Part shown: positions 1 through 7,827 of the stretch, piece after piece
Layout of the letters: every line of letters begins with the position of its first letter
How positions within the stretch are numbered: position 1 is the first letter of the stretch
Assembly: GCA_947589525.1 (NCBI GenBank)
Contig: CANQAW010000062.1
Coordinates: 1-8,703, forward strand
Length of the DNA: 8,703 bases
Source: Candidatus Gastranaerophilales bacterium
GTDB taxonomy: Bacteria > Cyanobacteriota > Vampirovibrionia > Gastranaerophilales > Gastranaerophilaceae
Direction of reading: 5' to 3'
The notes under the pieces: model-generated
The model's input: only the letters and a program-made list of their open reading frames with translations
The model's database searches: none
What the model was told of the DNA's origin: nothing
Made by a program: the position numbers and the translations under genes

Positions 1-1569
<1,569 letters not shown>

Positions 1570-1576
<7 letters not shown>

Positions 1577-1584
1577 TTGGTTAA
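1570..1584. promoter_or_regulatory. 15-base perfect palindrome in the divergent promoter region, candidate operator
   Basis: TTAACCATTGGTTAA has two 7-base arms (TTAACCA and TGGTTAA) that are exact reverse complements around a single central T. It lies between the divergent ligA and decarboxylase genes. Its centre (1577) is 26 bases from the centre of the ligA -10 and 24 from that of the decarboxylase -10, so it covers the -35 position on both sides. A dimeric regulator bound here could affect both genes. No regulator is identified, and in AT-rich DNA a short palindrome can arise by chance. Confidence 0.4.
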
Positions 1585-1603
1585 AATATTTTTATTGTAA
1601 AAT
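1577..1603 (+). promoter_or_regulatory. Candidate promoter of the decarboxylase gene
   Basis: TAAAAT at 1598-1603 is a good -10 match, preceded by TTGGTT at 1577-1582 as a weak -35 with a short 15-base spacer. Initiation near 1610 would give a leader of about 20 bases, just enough for the AAGGGAG ribosome site at 1618-1624, four bases before the ATG at 1629. The -35 part overlaps the palindrome at 1570-1584. Confidence 0.4.
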
Positions 1604-1628
1604 GTAAAAAAACCGTCAAGGGAGCATT

Positions 1629-2921
1629 ATGAGTATAATAAAATTATTGGAAAAAAAGGTTAAAAGAACGCTTTTTACTACTCCTACGCATTCACAGCAC
1701 AATATATTTAACGAAAAATATACAAATTTTTACGAAGATGATTATTCCGAAATTGAAGGCTTCGATAATCTTTCAAATCCAAAAAATGCAATCATGATGG
1801 CTCAAGGCAGAGCAAGCGAAATAATAGGCTCAAAACAAACATTTTTTATAACTCAAGGCGCTACAACAGCTCTGCTGAGCGCCATGAAAACAATAATCAA
1901 ACCTGCGGATAAAGTTTTGGTCGCAAGAAATTGCCATAAATCAGTATATAACGGACTTATTTTAACCGCAGGCATTATTGATTGGTTCATGCCTGAAACG
2001 GATAAAGAATGGGGCATATATACCAAAATCGATCCAAAAAAGCTTGATTCGACTCTTCAGCTTGATGATTATAAAGTTTTCATAATGACAAGTCCGACAT
2101 ACGTTGGAGTAAATTCCGATATTGAAGAAATAGCTAAAATATGCAGGAAAAATAAAACTTATTTAATTGTAGATGAAGCGCACGGAAGTTTGTATAATTT
2201 TAACGATAAAATCGGAAAATCCGCCATTTCTCAAGGAGCGGACGTATCAATTAACTCGCTTCATAAAAGTGCGGGCGGATTAAATCAATGTGCAATTTTA
2301 AATATTTCAAAAAATTTGAGAGATTTTGACGAAAGTGATTTTCAAAATTCAATAAATCTCTTTCATACCAGTTCGCCTTCATATCCTTTATTGGCAAATA
2401 TTGAAGCATGCTTTAATTATCTGACTTCAAAAAAAGGTCAGGAAGAAGTTAATATTTTACTAAGCGAGATAGATAAGCTGAAAAAAGAACTGACAAGATA
2501 CGGAATTGAATTTTTCGAATGCGATTACCATGACCCTACTAAAATTTTGTTAAGAAAAAAAGGACTTTCGGGTTTTGATTTATCGGAATCAATGTTTAGC
2601 GAATTTGATATAGAAGATGAGCTTAACAATTCCATTTCTTGCTTATATTTAACCGGAATAGGAACTGCAAGGCAAAAACTTGAAAAATTAAAGCAAGCAT
2701 TAAAAAAAGTAAAAATTAATCCGTCTTATGAATTTCAACCTGTTGATTTTCAACCCCATCCTCTGGTCAAAATGCAGCCTATCGAAGCATTTAACAGAAA
2801 TTACATATACACGGACAAAAGCGATTCTCTGCTGAAAATTTCCGGTGCAACCATACCCCCCCGGAATTGGAATATTATACTGCGGAGAAGCAATTCAAAA
2901 ATGGCATTTAGATTATCTTAA
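1629..2921 (+). CDS. Orn/Lys/Arg-type PLP-dependent decarboxylase, C-terminus altered by a frameshift
   Basis: A fold-type I PLP enzyme of the small lysine/arginine/ornithine decarboxylase family (the SpeA/YaaO type), which removes the carboxyl group from a basic amino acid to give a diamine or agmatine. Supporting motifs: the phosphate-binding loop TQGATT (75-80), RNCHKS (100-105), VDEAHG (181-186), the Schiff-base lysine in NSLHKSAGG (Lys213), and FHTSSPSYPLLANIEA (245-260), which matches the family's TSPSY block. The C-terminal KMQPIEAF (381-388) corresponds to the family's KMSPREAF. After residue 411 the reading frame leaves the family pattern: a run of seven C (2856-2862) puts the last 19 residues out of frame. 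Dropping one C restores PPGIGILYCGE, like the usual PPGIP...PGE, and extends the product to about 439 residues, ending at 2949. The gene may be intact with a read error, phase-variable, or newly damaged. The substrate cannot be decided; the PLP domain itself is complete. Confidence 0.88.
   Translation: MSIIKLLEKKVKRTLFTTPTHSQHNIFNEKYTNFYEDDYSEIEGFDNLSNPKNAIMMAQGRASEIIGSKQTFFITQGATTALLSAMKTIIKPADKVLVARNCHKSVYNGLILTAGIIDWFMPETDKEWGIYTKIDPKKLDSTLQLDDYKVFIMTSPTYVGVNSDIEEIAKICRKNKTYLIVDEAHGSLYNFNDKIGKSAISQGADVSINSLHKSAGGLNQCAILNISKNLRDFDESDFQNSINLFHTSSPSYPLLANIEACFNYLTSKKGQEEVNILLSEIDKLKKELTRYGIEFFECDYHDPTKILLRKKGLSGFDLSESMFSEFDIEDELNNSISCLYLTGIGTARQKLEKLKQALKKVKINPSYEFQPVDFQPHPLVKMQPIEAFNRNYIYTDKSDSLLKISGATIPPRNWNIILRRSNSKMAFRLS
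2856..2862 (+). repeat. Run of seven C at the frameshift site of the decarboxylase gene
   Basis: CCCCCCC, read in frame as ATA CCC CCC CGG, is conspicuous in such AT-rich DNA. Six C would give ATA CCC CCC GGA and the conserved Pro-Pro-Gly. A run like this can gain or lose a base by polymerase slippage, is a common place for sequencing error, and contains a CCC-C string of the kind at which +1 ribosomal slippage is known. Confidence 0.85.
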
Positions 2922-2949
2922 TAATAATGTTAAAATTATTGAAAAATAA
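2863..2949 (+). pseudogene. Out-of-frame C-terminal segment of the decarboxylase
   Basis: Read in the frame starting at 2863, this stretch encodes GIGILYCGEAIQKWHLDYL and nine more residues, ending in TAA at 2947-2949. Joined to the Pro-Pro before it, this is the expected family ending (PPGIP, a short strand, PGE, then a helix containing a Tyr-Leu). It has no start codon or ribosome site of its own, so it is the displaced tail of the upstream gene rather than a separate gene. Confidence 0.85.
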
Positions 2950-2977
2950 TTTAACCCATGACTTTATTTTATGCTAA

Positions 2978-2983
2978 TATAAT
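2978..2983 (+). promoter_or_regulatory. Candidate -10 box (TATAAT) for the nucleotidyltransferase gene
   Basis: A perfect TATAAT lies 125 bases before the ATG at 3109, with TGC TAATAT overlapping just upstream. No good -35 stands at 16-18 bases; ATGACT at 2958-2963 is closest in sequence but only 14 bases away. An alternative pairing is TTGAAA (2939-2944) with TTTATT (2963-2968). Initiation near 2990 would give a leader of roughly 120 bases, long compared with the other genes here. Confidence 0.45.
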
Positions 2984-3033
2984 TCTTGCGCATATTTTTA
3001 TTATTGTTGTTAGAAACCAAAATAGCCCGACAA

Positions 3034-3040
3034 GAGGAGG
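3034..3040 (+). promoter_or_regulatory. Orphan Shine-Dalgarno sequence in the leader
   Basis: GAGGAGG includes the full AGGAGG complement to the 16S rRNA tail, yet no ATG, GTG or TTG follows within 5-12 bases; only ATA CTT TAA does. The real start is 69 bases further on, with its own weaker ribosome site. It could be a ribosome standby site, part of a folded leader, or the relic of a lost start codon. Confidence 0.4.
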
Positions 3041-3096
3041 AAAAAATACTTTAAAGGTTTTAATACGAATAAGATTGTGTTGTGCATACAGTAACG

Positions 3097-3102
3097 AAAG
3101 GA
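3097..3102 (+). promoter_or_regulatory. Ribosome binding site that fixes the nucleotidyltransferase start
   Basis: AAAGGA stands 6 bases before the ATG at 3109. The longer in-frame option, a GTG at 3082, has no purine-rich site before it and would place this Shine-Dalgarno sequence inside the coding region. Confidence 0.7.
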
Positions 3103-3108
3103 CTTTTA

Positions 3109-4932
3109 ATGATTACCAAAATCAATGGTGTTGATTGGGCACCGAAAACATTAAAATTAAACAAGAAAAACACTCAAAAACCAAACCTGTTTTCACAAAA
3201 TCAAGAGTTGTCAAATTACAAGCAAATACAAGCCCTGAAATCAAATATAAATTTTAAGGGCGAAAATGAAGAAATATCACCGTTAATTAAATCAATTATA
3301 AATGTTAAAGAAAGCGAAATCAGAATACCTAATATTTTAGATTTAGATGAAAATATTAATCTAACTTATAATAACACACCTAAAGAAGCGCAATATTTAA
3401 ATCTTGCAGGATTAATAATTACAAAAAATGAAAATGGCGAACAAGGCGCATTCAAAATAGAAAATCAATATGGAAATGTTATTGCAACAGGTGAATATGA
3501 CAAAAGTAAACCGCTTCCTACTATTACATATAAACAAGGCAAATATATGCCTGAAATTACGGTTAAAGATGCATCGTTAAACGGCAAATCAATCAAAATG
3601 CTTTCGGGAAGCATTTTAAAAGGCGACGGTTTTACCATTAAAATGCCCGGTAAATATGAACCTATCCCGGGGCAAAAAGCTAAAAACATACCTTTTACGG
3701 GCAGAGTTGTTGTAACAACTTTAAACAAAGAAGACAGAACTTTAAAGGCTATAAATAAATATATTGATTCAGGGCTTGAAAACGAAGCAATAAAAGGCGA
3801 TTATGAAGAATTTACCAGAGAAAACGACCCGACTGTTATAATACCTGCGGGCGGTTTTGGAGAAAGATTTAAAAATATAACAAGAGGAATAGAAAATAAA
3901 CCCTCAGCTAAACTGCCGACATCGGACGACTACAGAATTATTGCGACAACATTAAATATGGCTTCGTCCGCAGGAATTTTAGACGGCGATAATCTTGATA
4001 TTAAATACATAAGCCAAAGACATCAAATACCAAAAGATAATGAACAAATCTTCCATGCAGGCGCATATAAAACAGACGGAGGCGCAATTGCGGAAGGTTT
4101 AACACGTGATATCATAAGAAACGACAAAGACGCTATTATTCTAAATGCCGATATTTTTACAAATGCAGATATCACAAGAACATATCATGCACTAAAAACA
4201 CTTCCCGATGCGGGAGCAGTTATACCATACTATCTTGTAAATCCGCAAAGAGCAAAATCTTTTGGGCTTATAGGTGTCAAAAAAGATGACAACGGCAACT
4301 ATCAAATAGAAAAATTCTTTGAAAAGCCCGAAAATACAATGCCTCCCGTTCCAAATAACTTTGCCCCGGGTCAATACACTATTGCATCGGATAAATATCA
4401 AGAATTGCAAATAGCGCGCGACCCCGAACATAAAACGGAAGTTAATGCAGATTATCTTGCAAACCCGGGATTTTACTTCTTAAGCAAAGAAGCTCTGAAA
4501 GTTTTAATGGCTCAAGGAATTATTGACCCGTCTCAAACAGGGCTCGGCGCAAATGTAATTCCTAAAATTGTTGAAATGGCAAATAAGGGAGAGCTTGTAG
4601 ATAAAGACGGAAATCAATTAAAAGTATATACCGTTCCTCTTGAAACAAAAGGCGGTAAAAAAGCCGTTTGGGATGATATCGGAACAGCGGAAGCTTATTT
4701 AAGATTAATAAAAGATGTTGCTTCGGAAACACAAAAATATTCAACAACAAGCAAAAATAAATATTACGGGCTTCCCGAGTTTGTATTAAACGATTTTAAA
4801 GATAATGTTGATTTAACTACAGGTATTGTATACGATTCAAAAGAAGCACGAAATGCACTTGCAAAATTCAAATTAAAATACAATGTAGAAGATATAAGAG
4901 GAAATATCTTTATTGCAAGCAACAAAAAATAA
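3109..4932 (+). CDS. Sugar-phosphate nucleotidyltransferase domain protein with a long N-terminal extension
   Basis: A 607-residue protein. Residues about 241-535 form an NTP-transferase domain of the kind that makes NDP-sugars from NTP and a sugar 1-phosphate (GlgC or mannose-1-phosphate guanylyltransferase type). It shows the signature PAGGFGERF (246-254, fitting GGxGxR), KP at 264-265, NADIF (346-350) at the metal/product position, FFEKPE (403-408), NPGFYFLSKEAL (452-463) and WDDIGTAEAYL (521-531). About 40 residues are inserted between the EKP and NPG motifs. Residues 1-240 are not recognised: MITKINGV, a polar low-complexity linker, NINFKG (46-51), then a segment rich in short alternating strands. 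No signal peptide or membrane segment is visible, so it is probably cytoplasmic. Residues 545-607 form a tail of unknown role. The sugar and nucleotide cannot be told, and no sugar-pathway genes adjoin it. It forms its own unit, with a leader before it and a terminator after. The start at 3109 is preferred over GTG 3082 because of the ribosome site. Confidence 0.85.
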   Translation: MITKINGVDWAPKTLKLNKKNTQKPNLFSQNQELSNYKQIQALKSNINFKGENEEISPLIKSIINVKESEIRIPNILDLDENINLTYNNTPKEAQYLNLAGLIITKNENGEQGAFKIENQYGNVIATGEYDKSKPLPTITYKQGKYMPEITVKDASLNGKSIKMLSGSILKGDGFTIKMPGKYEPIPGQKAKNIPFTGRVVVTTLNKEDRTLKAINKYIDSGLENEAIKGDYEEFTRENDPTVIIPAGGFGERFKNITRGIENKPSAKLPTSDDYRIIATTLNMASSAGILDGDNLDIKYISQRHQIPKDNEQIFHAGAYKTDGGAIAEGLTRDIIRNDKDAIILNADIFTNADITRTYHALKTLPDAGAVIPYYLVNPQRAKSFGLIGVKKDDNGNYQIEKFFEKPENTMPPVPNNFAPGQYTIASDKYQELQIARDPEHKTEVNADYLANPGFYFLSKEALKVLMAQGIIDPSQTGLGANVIPKIVEMANKGELVDKDGNQLKVYTVPLETKGGKKAVWDDIGTAEAYLRLIKDVASETQKYSTTSKNKYYGLPEFVLNDFKDNVDLTTGIVYDSKEARNALAKFKLKYNVEDIRGNIFIASNKK

Positions 4933-4937
4933 AATTG

Positions 4938-4970
4938 AAAATGACCGTTTTAATTGCGGTCATTTTTTTT
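4938..4970 (+). terminator. Intrinsic terminator after the nucleotidyltransferase gene
   Basis: AAAATGACCG (4938-4947) pairs exactly with CGGTCATTTT (4957-4966) around a 9-base loop, and a run of eight T (4963-4970) follows. It begins 6 bases past the stop codon. It separates this gene from the dapB operon. Confidence 0.92.
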
Positions 4971-4991
4971 GTTTTAAATTAATAGTGCTTA

Positions 4992-5000
4992 TGATATACT
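4992..5000 (+). promoter_or_regulatory. Candidate extended -10 promoter of the dapB-asd-dapA operon
   Basis: TGATATACT is an extended -10 (TG, one base, TATACT at 4995-5000). The -35 at a 17-base spacing (TTTTAA, 4972-4977) is weak, which an extended -10 can tolerate. Initiation near 5007 gives a leader of about 30 bases, too short for a lysine riboswitch. The promoter lies just after the terminator, as expected for an independent operon. Confidence 0.55.
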
Positions 5001-5022
5001 ACAATCGAAGATATATTTTATT

Positions 5023-5029
5023 GGGAGAG
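5023..5029 (+). promoter_or_regulatory. Ribosome binding site that fixes the TTG start of dapB
   Basis: GGGAGAG stands 7 bases before the TTG at 5037. No ATG lies near in this frame, and the family's N-terminal glycine loop begins only eight codons further on, so the TTG is the sensible start. Confidence 0.75.
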
Positions 5030-5036
5030 TAAAAAT

Positions 5037-5822
5037 TTGATTAGATTAGCTGTAGTCGGAGCTCTTGGAAAAATGGGGCGGGAAGTTGTTAATCTTGCGC
5101 TTGAGGATAAGGAACTTGAACTTGTTTTGGCGCTTGATAAATTTAATGTAGGCGAAAAAATTTATAAAGATATTGAAATAAAAGATGACACAGAAAAAAG
5201 TCTATTAGAGCTAAAACCTGATATTGTCGTTGATTTTACCCAGCCAAGCGTCGTTTTTGAAAATATCAAAATATATCAAAAAACAAAAACAAAAGCGGTT
5301 ATCGGAACAACGGGACTCACAAAAGAACAAATTGAAGAAATTGAAAAAACATCCAAACAAAATAACACAGGCGTTATTATTGCGCCTAATTTTTCGCTTG
5401 GCGCTATTTTGATGATGAATTTTGCACGTCAGGCTTCAAAATATTTTGATAACGCAGAAATTATTGAATATCACCATAACCAAAAAAAAGACGCTCCCTC
5501 GGGTACTTCAATTAAAACTGCTCAATTAATGATTGAAGCAAATGATAATTTTAAAAAAGGACACTGCGAAGAAACGGAAATTCTAAAAGGCTCAAGGGGC
5601 GGTTGTTTTATTGAAGGAAACAGGGGAAACATTCAAATCCATTCTGTCAGAATGGAAGGTTTTGTTGCTTCGCAGGAAGTAATTTTCGGTTCTTCGGGGC
5701 AAATTTTAAAAATCCGCCACGACACAATTAATCGAAAATGCTATATGTCGGGCGTTAAACTTGCCATAACCCATTTATACAAAAATAATCAATTTATCTA
5801 CGGATTGGAGAATATACTATGA
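5037..5822 (+). CDS. dapB: 4-hydroxy-tetrahydrodipicolinate reductase DapB
   Basis: Reduces 4-hydroxy-tetrahydrodipicolinate to tetrahydrodipicolinate with NAD(P)H, in the cytoplasm, on the route to meso-diaminopimelate and lysine. At 261 residues it has the normal family length. The Rossmann loop GALGKMG (8-14) opens the protein, followed by VVDFTQP (64-70), GTTGLT (90-95) and APNFSLGA (116-123). The catalytic block EYHHNQKKDAPSGTS (144-158) holds the paired His146-His147, the lysines Lys150-Lys151 and the PSGT substrate loop. SVRMEGFVASQEV (203-215) and the helix with SGVKLAI close the substrate-binding domain. Translation begins at TTG. The stop overlaps the asd start by 4 bases (ATGA), which suggests translational coupling. 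It is the first gene of a dapB-asd-dapA operon with a promoter at about 4992-5000. Confidence 0.96.
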   Translation: MIRLAVVGALGKMGREVVNLALEDKELELVLALDKFNVGEKIYKDIEIKDDTEKSLLELKPDIVVDFTQPSVVFENIKIYQKTKTKAVIGTTGLTKEQIEEIEKTSKQNNTGVIIAPNFSLGAILMMNFARQASKYFDNAEIIEYHHNQKKDAPSGTSIKTAQLMIEANDNFKKGHCEETEILKGSRGGCFIEGNRGNIQIHSVRMEGFVASQEVIFGSSGQILKIRHDTINRKCYMSGVKLAITHLYKNNQFIYGLENIL

Positions 5823-6841
5823 CAAAATCGCTTCCTAATCTTGCCGTTTTAGGCGCAACAGGAGTTGTGGGACGAGAAATTTTAAATATTTTAGTTGAAA
5901 ATAATGTTGAATTTAATTCAATAAAATTCTTGGCTTCCAAAAAAAGCGCAGGTTCGACCATCGAATTTAAAGGCAAGACATACACAATTGAAGAAGCAAC
6001 AGATAATTCTTTTGACGGGGTTAATATCTGCCTTGCTTCGGCAGGCGGTGAAACAAGCAAACGTTTTGCGCCCGTGAGTGCTTCAAAAGGATGTGTTTTT
6101 ATAGATAATTCGTCCGCTTTCAGAATGGATGATAATGTTCCTTTAGTTATAGCAGGGGTAAATGACGAAGATTTAAGAAAACACAAAGGAATAATTGCAA
6201 ACCCTAATTGTTCAACTTCACAATTAATGCTCCCTCTAAAGGCACTTGATGATAAATATAAAGTTAAAAGAATGATTGTTTCAACCTATCAAGCTGTTTC
6301 AGGGGCAGGATTAAAAGCAATAAACGAATTAACCGAAAACACAAAAACAAACCTTGTCGCAATGCCTTATACGCCAAGCGCTTTTAAATACGAAATCGGT
6401 TTTAACGTTATTCCTCAAATTGACGTTTTTTGCGATAACGGCTACACAAAAGAAGAAATGAAAGTTACAAACGAAACAAGAAAAATTCTTCATTTTAATA
6501 ATGACGTTAAAATCTCCTGCACGGCGGTAAGAGTCCCTGTTTATGTAGGACACTCGGAAGCCGTGAGCGTTGAATTTGAAAAAGAAGTAAATGCGCTTGA
6601 TGCCCGTGAACTTTTAAAACAAACCAAAGACGTTGAAGTAATTGATGATGTTTCTAATTTTAAATACCCGACACCGAAAGATGCAGCGGGAAAAAATCCC
6701 GTTTATGTCGGAAGAATAAGAAATTCAATTGCTTTTGATACAGGATTAGACTTTTTCTGCGTAGCGGATAACTTAAGAATAGGCGCAGCGTTAAACACAG
6801 TTAGAATTGCGCAAAAAGTTATCGAAATGAAATTATGGTAA
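5819..6841 (+). CDS. asd: Aspartate-semialdehyde dehydrogenase
   Basis: Converts aspartyl phosphate to aspartate semialdehyde with NADPH, the branch compound for lysine/diaminopimelate and for threonine and methionine. At 340 residues it matches the usual bacterial length. Visible parts: the NADP-binding loop GATGVVG (12-18); CLASAGGETS (71-80); IDNSSAFRM (95-103); NPNCSTSQL (128-136) with catalytic Cys131; TYQAVSGAG (156-164) with the conserved Gln158; AVRVPVYVGHSEA (236-248) with Arg238 and the acid-base His245; and DNLRIGAALNTV (317-328) near the end. The start ATG overlaps the dapB stop, with GGAG at 5807-5810 eight bases before it. dapA follows after 16 bases. Its DapA partner uses its product directly. 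The lysC aspartokinase needed before it is not in the window. Confidence 0.97.
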   Translation: MTKSLPNLAVLGATGVVGREILNILVENNVEFNSIKFLASKKSAGSTIEFKGKTYTIEEATDNSFDGVNICLASAGGETSKRFAPVSASKGCVFIDNSSAFRMDDNVPLVIAGVNDEDLRKHKGIIANPNCSTSQLMLPLKALDDKYKVKRMIVSTYQAVSGAGLKAINELTENTKTNLVAMPYTPSAFKYEIGFNVIPQIDVFCDNGYTKEEMKVTNETRKILHFNNDVKISCTAVRVPVYVGHSEAVSVEFEKEVNALDARELLKQTKDVEVIDDVSNFKYPTPKDAAGKNPVYVGRIRNSIAFDTGLDFFCVADNLRIGAALNTVRIAQKVIEMKLW

Positions 6842-6857
6842 ACAAAAGGAGAAATAT

Positions 6858-7766
6858 ATGACATTAAGATGTGACTTGGGCGAATTAATAACCGCAATGG
6901 TTACCCCTTTTGATAAAGAAAAAAACATTGACTATGACGCACTTCAAAAAGTTGTAAGACATTTAATGAGTCAAAAAACAGACGGCATTGTTGTTGCTGG
7001 AACTACAGGCGAAAGTCCGACATTAACATACGAAGAAGAGCAGGAAATTTTACTTTGCACAAAATCAATTACCGCAGGTCAAGTTAAAGTTATAATGGGC
7101 GCAGGTTCAAATTCAACGGAGACTGCCGTAAAATCATCGATAAAAGCACAAGAGCTCGGCGCTGATGCCATTTTATCCGTTGTTCCTTATTACAATAAAC
7201 CCAATCAAAAAGGAATGATAGAACATTTCTCCGCTATTGCAAAAAGCGTCGATTTGCCGATAATTTTATATAACATCCAAGGAAGAACGGGAGTCGATAT
7301 GGCTCCGGAAACAATTGCTTTCTTGGCTAAGGAATATTCTAATATTGTCGCAGTTAAACAATCAAATCCTAATTTAGATTTAATATCCGAAATTTCAATG
7401 TTAACACCTGATGATTTTGCAATATATTCGGGAGATGACAGTTTAACGCTTCCTATGCTTTCTTTAGGTGCGCACGGAGTAATATCGGTTGCATCCCACG
7501 TTATCGGAAACGAAATTAAATCAATGATACATAATTTTAAATCAGGACAAGTCAGTGCTTCATGCAATATGCACAAGATTTTATACCCGTTATTCAGAAA
7601 AATCTTTATTGCGCCTAACCCGACACCTATAAAGGCGTTGTTATCCAAACTGGGATTAATCGAAAACTCCCTAAGACGTCCTTTAGTTGAGCTTGATGAA
7701 CAGGAAAGACTTGAAGTAGCAGAGTGCTTAAATAAAGTCTTAAAAAAACTGGGACAATTTGATTAA
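6858..7766 (+). CDS. dapA: 4-hydroxy-tetrahydrodipicolinate synthase DapA
   Basis: A cytoplasmic TIM-barrel lyase that condenses pyruvate with aspartate semialdehyde, the first step committed to diaminopimelate and lysine. At 302 residues it has family length. TAMVTPFD (12-19) opens the barrel; GTTGESPTL (48-56) is the substrate-binding loop; VVPYYNKP (108-115) and YNIQGRTG (138-145) hold the catalytic tyrosine (Tyr138) and the arginine (Arg143) for the semialdehyde; Lys167 in VAVKQSN forms the Schiff base; SGDDSLTLP (191-199), SVASH (210-214) and NPTPIKAL (254-261) complete the fold. The loop after Lys167 reads QSNPNLD rather than the common E-A-S/T-G-N, and Gln141 stands where proline is usual. 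AAGGAG (6846-6851) lies 6 bases before the ATG. It is the third gene of the operon. Other pyruvate aldolases of this superfamily (NanA, KDG aldolase) are unlikely given the dapB and asd neighbours. Confidence 0.95.
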   Translation: MTLRCDLGELITAMVTPFDKEKNIDYDALQKVVRHLMSQKTDGIVVAGTTGESPTLTYEEEQEILLCTKSITAGQVKVIMGAGSNSTETAVKSSIKAQELGADAILSVVPYYNKPNQKGMIEHFSAIAKSVDLPIILYNIQGRTGVDMAPETIAFLAKEYSNIVAVKQSNPNLDLISEISMLTPDDFAIYSGDDSLTLPMLSLGAHGVISVASHVIGNEIKSMIHNFKSGQVSASCNMHKILYPLFRKIFIAPNPTPIKALLSKLGLIENSLRRPLVELDEQERLEVAECLNKVLKKLGQFD

Positions 7767-7827
7767 TAAAAATGTTTTTGATACGATTTTTTAAAAGAGA
7801 TAGCTAAAAAGAATTTGGAGGAAATTA
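7767..7827 (+). other. Intergenic gap between dapA and ppdK
   Basis: 61 AT-rich bases with no GC-containing hairpin and no well-spaced promoter. TTGATA (7778-7783) resembles a -35, but no acceptable -10 follows at 16-18 bases. GGAGG at 7817-7821 is the ppdK ribosome site, 6 bases before its ATG. Read-through from dapA is therefore plausible. Confidence 0.5.

Noticed and set aside
2930..2954. Inverted repeat TTAAAATTATT / AATAATTTAA with a GAAA loop, considered as a terminator for the decarboxylase gene
   Set aside because: The stem is made only of A-T pairs with one bulge and no T run follows, so it is too weak to call; it also overlaps the displaced coding tail.
3082..3108. GTG start adding nine residues (MHTVTKGLL) to the nucleotidyltransferase
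   Set aside because: No ribosome site precedes it, whereas AAAGGA is well placed for the ATG at 3109.
5001..5036. Lysine riboswitch before dapB
   Set aside because: The leader is only about 30 bases after the likely start of transcription, far too short for that element.
5794..6186. Minus-strand open frame of 130 codons
   Set aside because: It is antisense to the asd nucleotide-binding region and the end of dapB, both clearly coding on the plus strand.
7205..7648. Minus-strand open frame of 147 codons
   Set aside because: It is fully antisense to the conserved centre of dapA and is a by-product of its codon use; no ribosome site or promoter was seen.
7778..7809. Separate ppdK promoter using TTGATA as -35
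   Set aside because: The six bases at 17-base spacing (TAGCTA) match the -10 consensus at only two positions, and CTAAAA would need a 20-base spacer.
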